This document shows positions 63,568 through 64,000 of a stretch of DNA of 64,000 nucleotides, piece by piece. The stretch comes from Nevskiales bacterium (GTDB lineage: Bacteria > Pseudomonadota > Gammaproteobacteria > Nevskiales > Nevskiaceae). Numbering within the stretch: position 1 is the first letter of the stretch; each line of letters starts with the position of its first letter. Under the pieces are notes generated by a model. The model ran no database searches. It was given only the letters and a program-made list of their open reading frames with translations, and had not been told where the DNA came from. A program made the translations under genes and the position numbers. The stretch covers positions 124,001 to 188,000 of the forward strand of contig JAQVDP010000007.1 of the NCBI GenBank assembly GCA_028698335.1. Direction: 5' to 3'.

Positions 63568-64000
63568 CCACCGGCGCGTCGTCGGCAGGCGCGCCTTCGG
63601 CCAGATCGGATTTGACGGCCGCCGACCCGGCAATGATCGCGCGACGGATGTCGCGAAGCTGCTGTTTGACGATGCGGGCATTCTCAGTCCCCATGCGGAC
63701 CAGAATCTTCTGACCGGAGGACAGATCCTCGAGTTCCGGATCAGCGTAGCGGTAAAGCACCTTCGGGCGCACCAGCCGGATCGGCCCCTCGACCTCGGGT
63801 GCCCGCAGGAGATGGTCGATGATCCCGATCAGGCGGTCATTGAAATAGCGATCGGGGAAACCCAGATCCGCGTAGGCCTGCTGGAACAGCGGGTAGTAGC
63901 GCAGGTACAGCGCCGCCAGCTGCTCGGCGTCGACCGCCTTGAAGGCCGATATGTAGGGGGCATAGCGCTCGCCGTTGCGCGGATCGAGCACGATCTGATC
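63545..64000 (-). CDS. DUF3014 domain protein, 5' end outside window
   Basis: The visible C-terminal 151 codons contain the DUF3014 core (FKAVDAEQLAALYLRYYPLFQQAYADLGFPDRYFNDRLIGIIDHLLRAP, then GPIRLVRPKVLYRYADPELEDLSSGQKILVRMG) and an acidic tail. The frame continues to the right edge, so the N-terminus, usually a membrane anchor, is missing. It overlaps the DUF6491-like gene by 23 bp. Function unknown. Confidence 0.88.
   Translation of the reverse strand, partial: DQIVLDPRNGERYAPYISAFKAVDAEQLAALYLRYYPLFQQAYADLGFPDRYFNDRLIGIIDHLLRAPEVEGPIRLVRPKVLYRYADPELEDLSSGQKILVRMGTENARIVKQQLRDIRRAIIAGSAAVKSDLAEGAPADDAPVDDDSVED

Overview
The window is about 64 kb of dense, high-GC bacterial chromosome. 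Its gene content and order point to a gammaproteobacterium: miaB is followed by a ybeZ-type phoH gene, uvrA is divergent from an MFS gene plus ssb, the lexA operator is of the CTGT-N8-ACAG class, and there is a TtpC/ExbB/ExbD/TonB2 operon. A DUF1302 outer-membrane protein, a wax-ester-synthase/DGAT, several histidine-box desaturases and hydroxylases, tandem crotonases and a PaaX regulator suggest a lipid- or hydrocarbon-using member of the Nevskiales/Solimonadaceae or a relative. That placement is inference.

Layout. 0-2.7 kb (minus): ybeZ/phoH (cut by the window edge), miaB and a low-molecular-weight phosphatase. 2.7-6.1 kb (minus): a solute-binding lipoprotein abutting a membrane PAS-PAS-PAS-GAF protein with no output domain. 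6.5-11.2 kb: ssb and an MFS exporter, divergent from uvrA. 11.2-19.2 kb (minus): a DUF1302 outer-membrane protein, an oppABCD-type peptide ABC operon without oppF, and an EamA permease. 19.2-24.2 kb (minus): a six-gene energy-transduction operon (DUF3450, ttpC, exbB, exbD, tonB, TPR protein). 24.5-30 kb is accessory in character: a ComEA-like protein with a LexA-type palindrome upstream, an intact IS3-family element, and a TonB-dependent receptor of visibly lower GC.

30.1-31.0 kb: tRNA-Thr(UGU) on the minus strand, followed by tandem 176-177 bp repeats. Each clear repeat carries a copy of the last 18 bases of the tRNA, and a rho-independent terminator lies further downstream. This resembles the tyrT/rtT arrangement of E. 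coli and is the most striking feature of the window.

31-47 kb: lipid and acyl-CoA metabolism (tesB, four alpha/beta hydrolases, a sterol-desaturase-family protein and two fatty-acid desaturases, two AraC regulators in a mirrored arrangement, PaaX with two crotonases), interspersed with dusC, a spermidine-synthase-like protein and a DUF1232 protein. 47-52.5 kb: djlA, lexA with a perfect operator shared with a small divergent ORF, a TM2 gene broken by a 10-bp tandem duplication, a HIT protein and small hypotheticals. 52.7-64 kb: an OmpA-like protein, a CHASE-GGDEF cyclase, tex, a beta-propeller-GGDEF cyclase, a WS/DGAT acyltransferase and three envelope proteins, the last cut by the window end.

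How the genes work together. The TonB2 operon could energise the nearby TonB-dependent receptor. The lipid genes together could take up, modify, activate, oxidise and store acyl chains. The two AraC regulators probably each control the desaturase-like gene that diverges from them. LexA probably controls itself, the divergent small ORF and possibly the ComEA-like gene.
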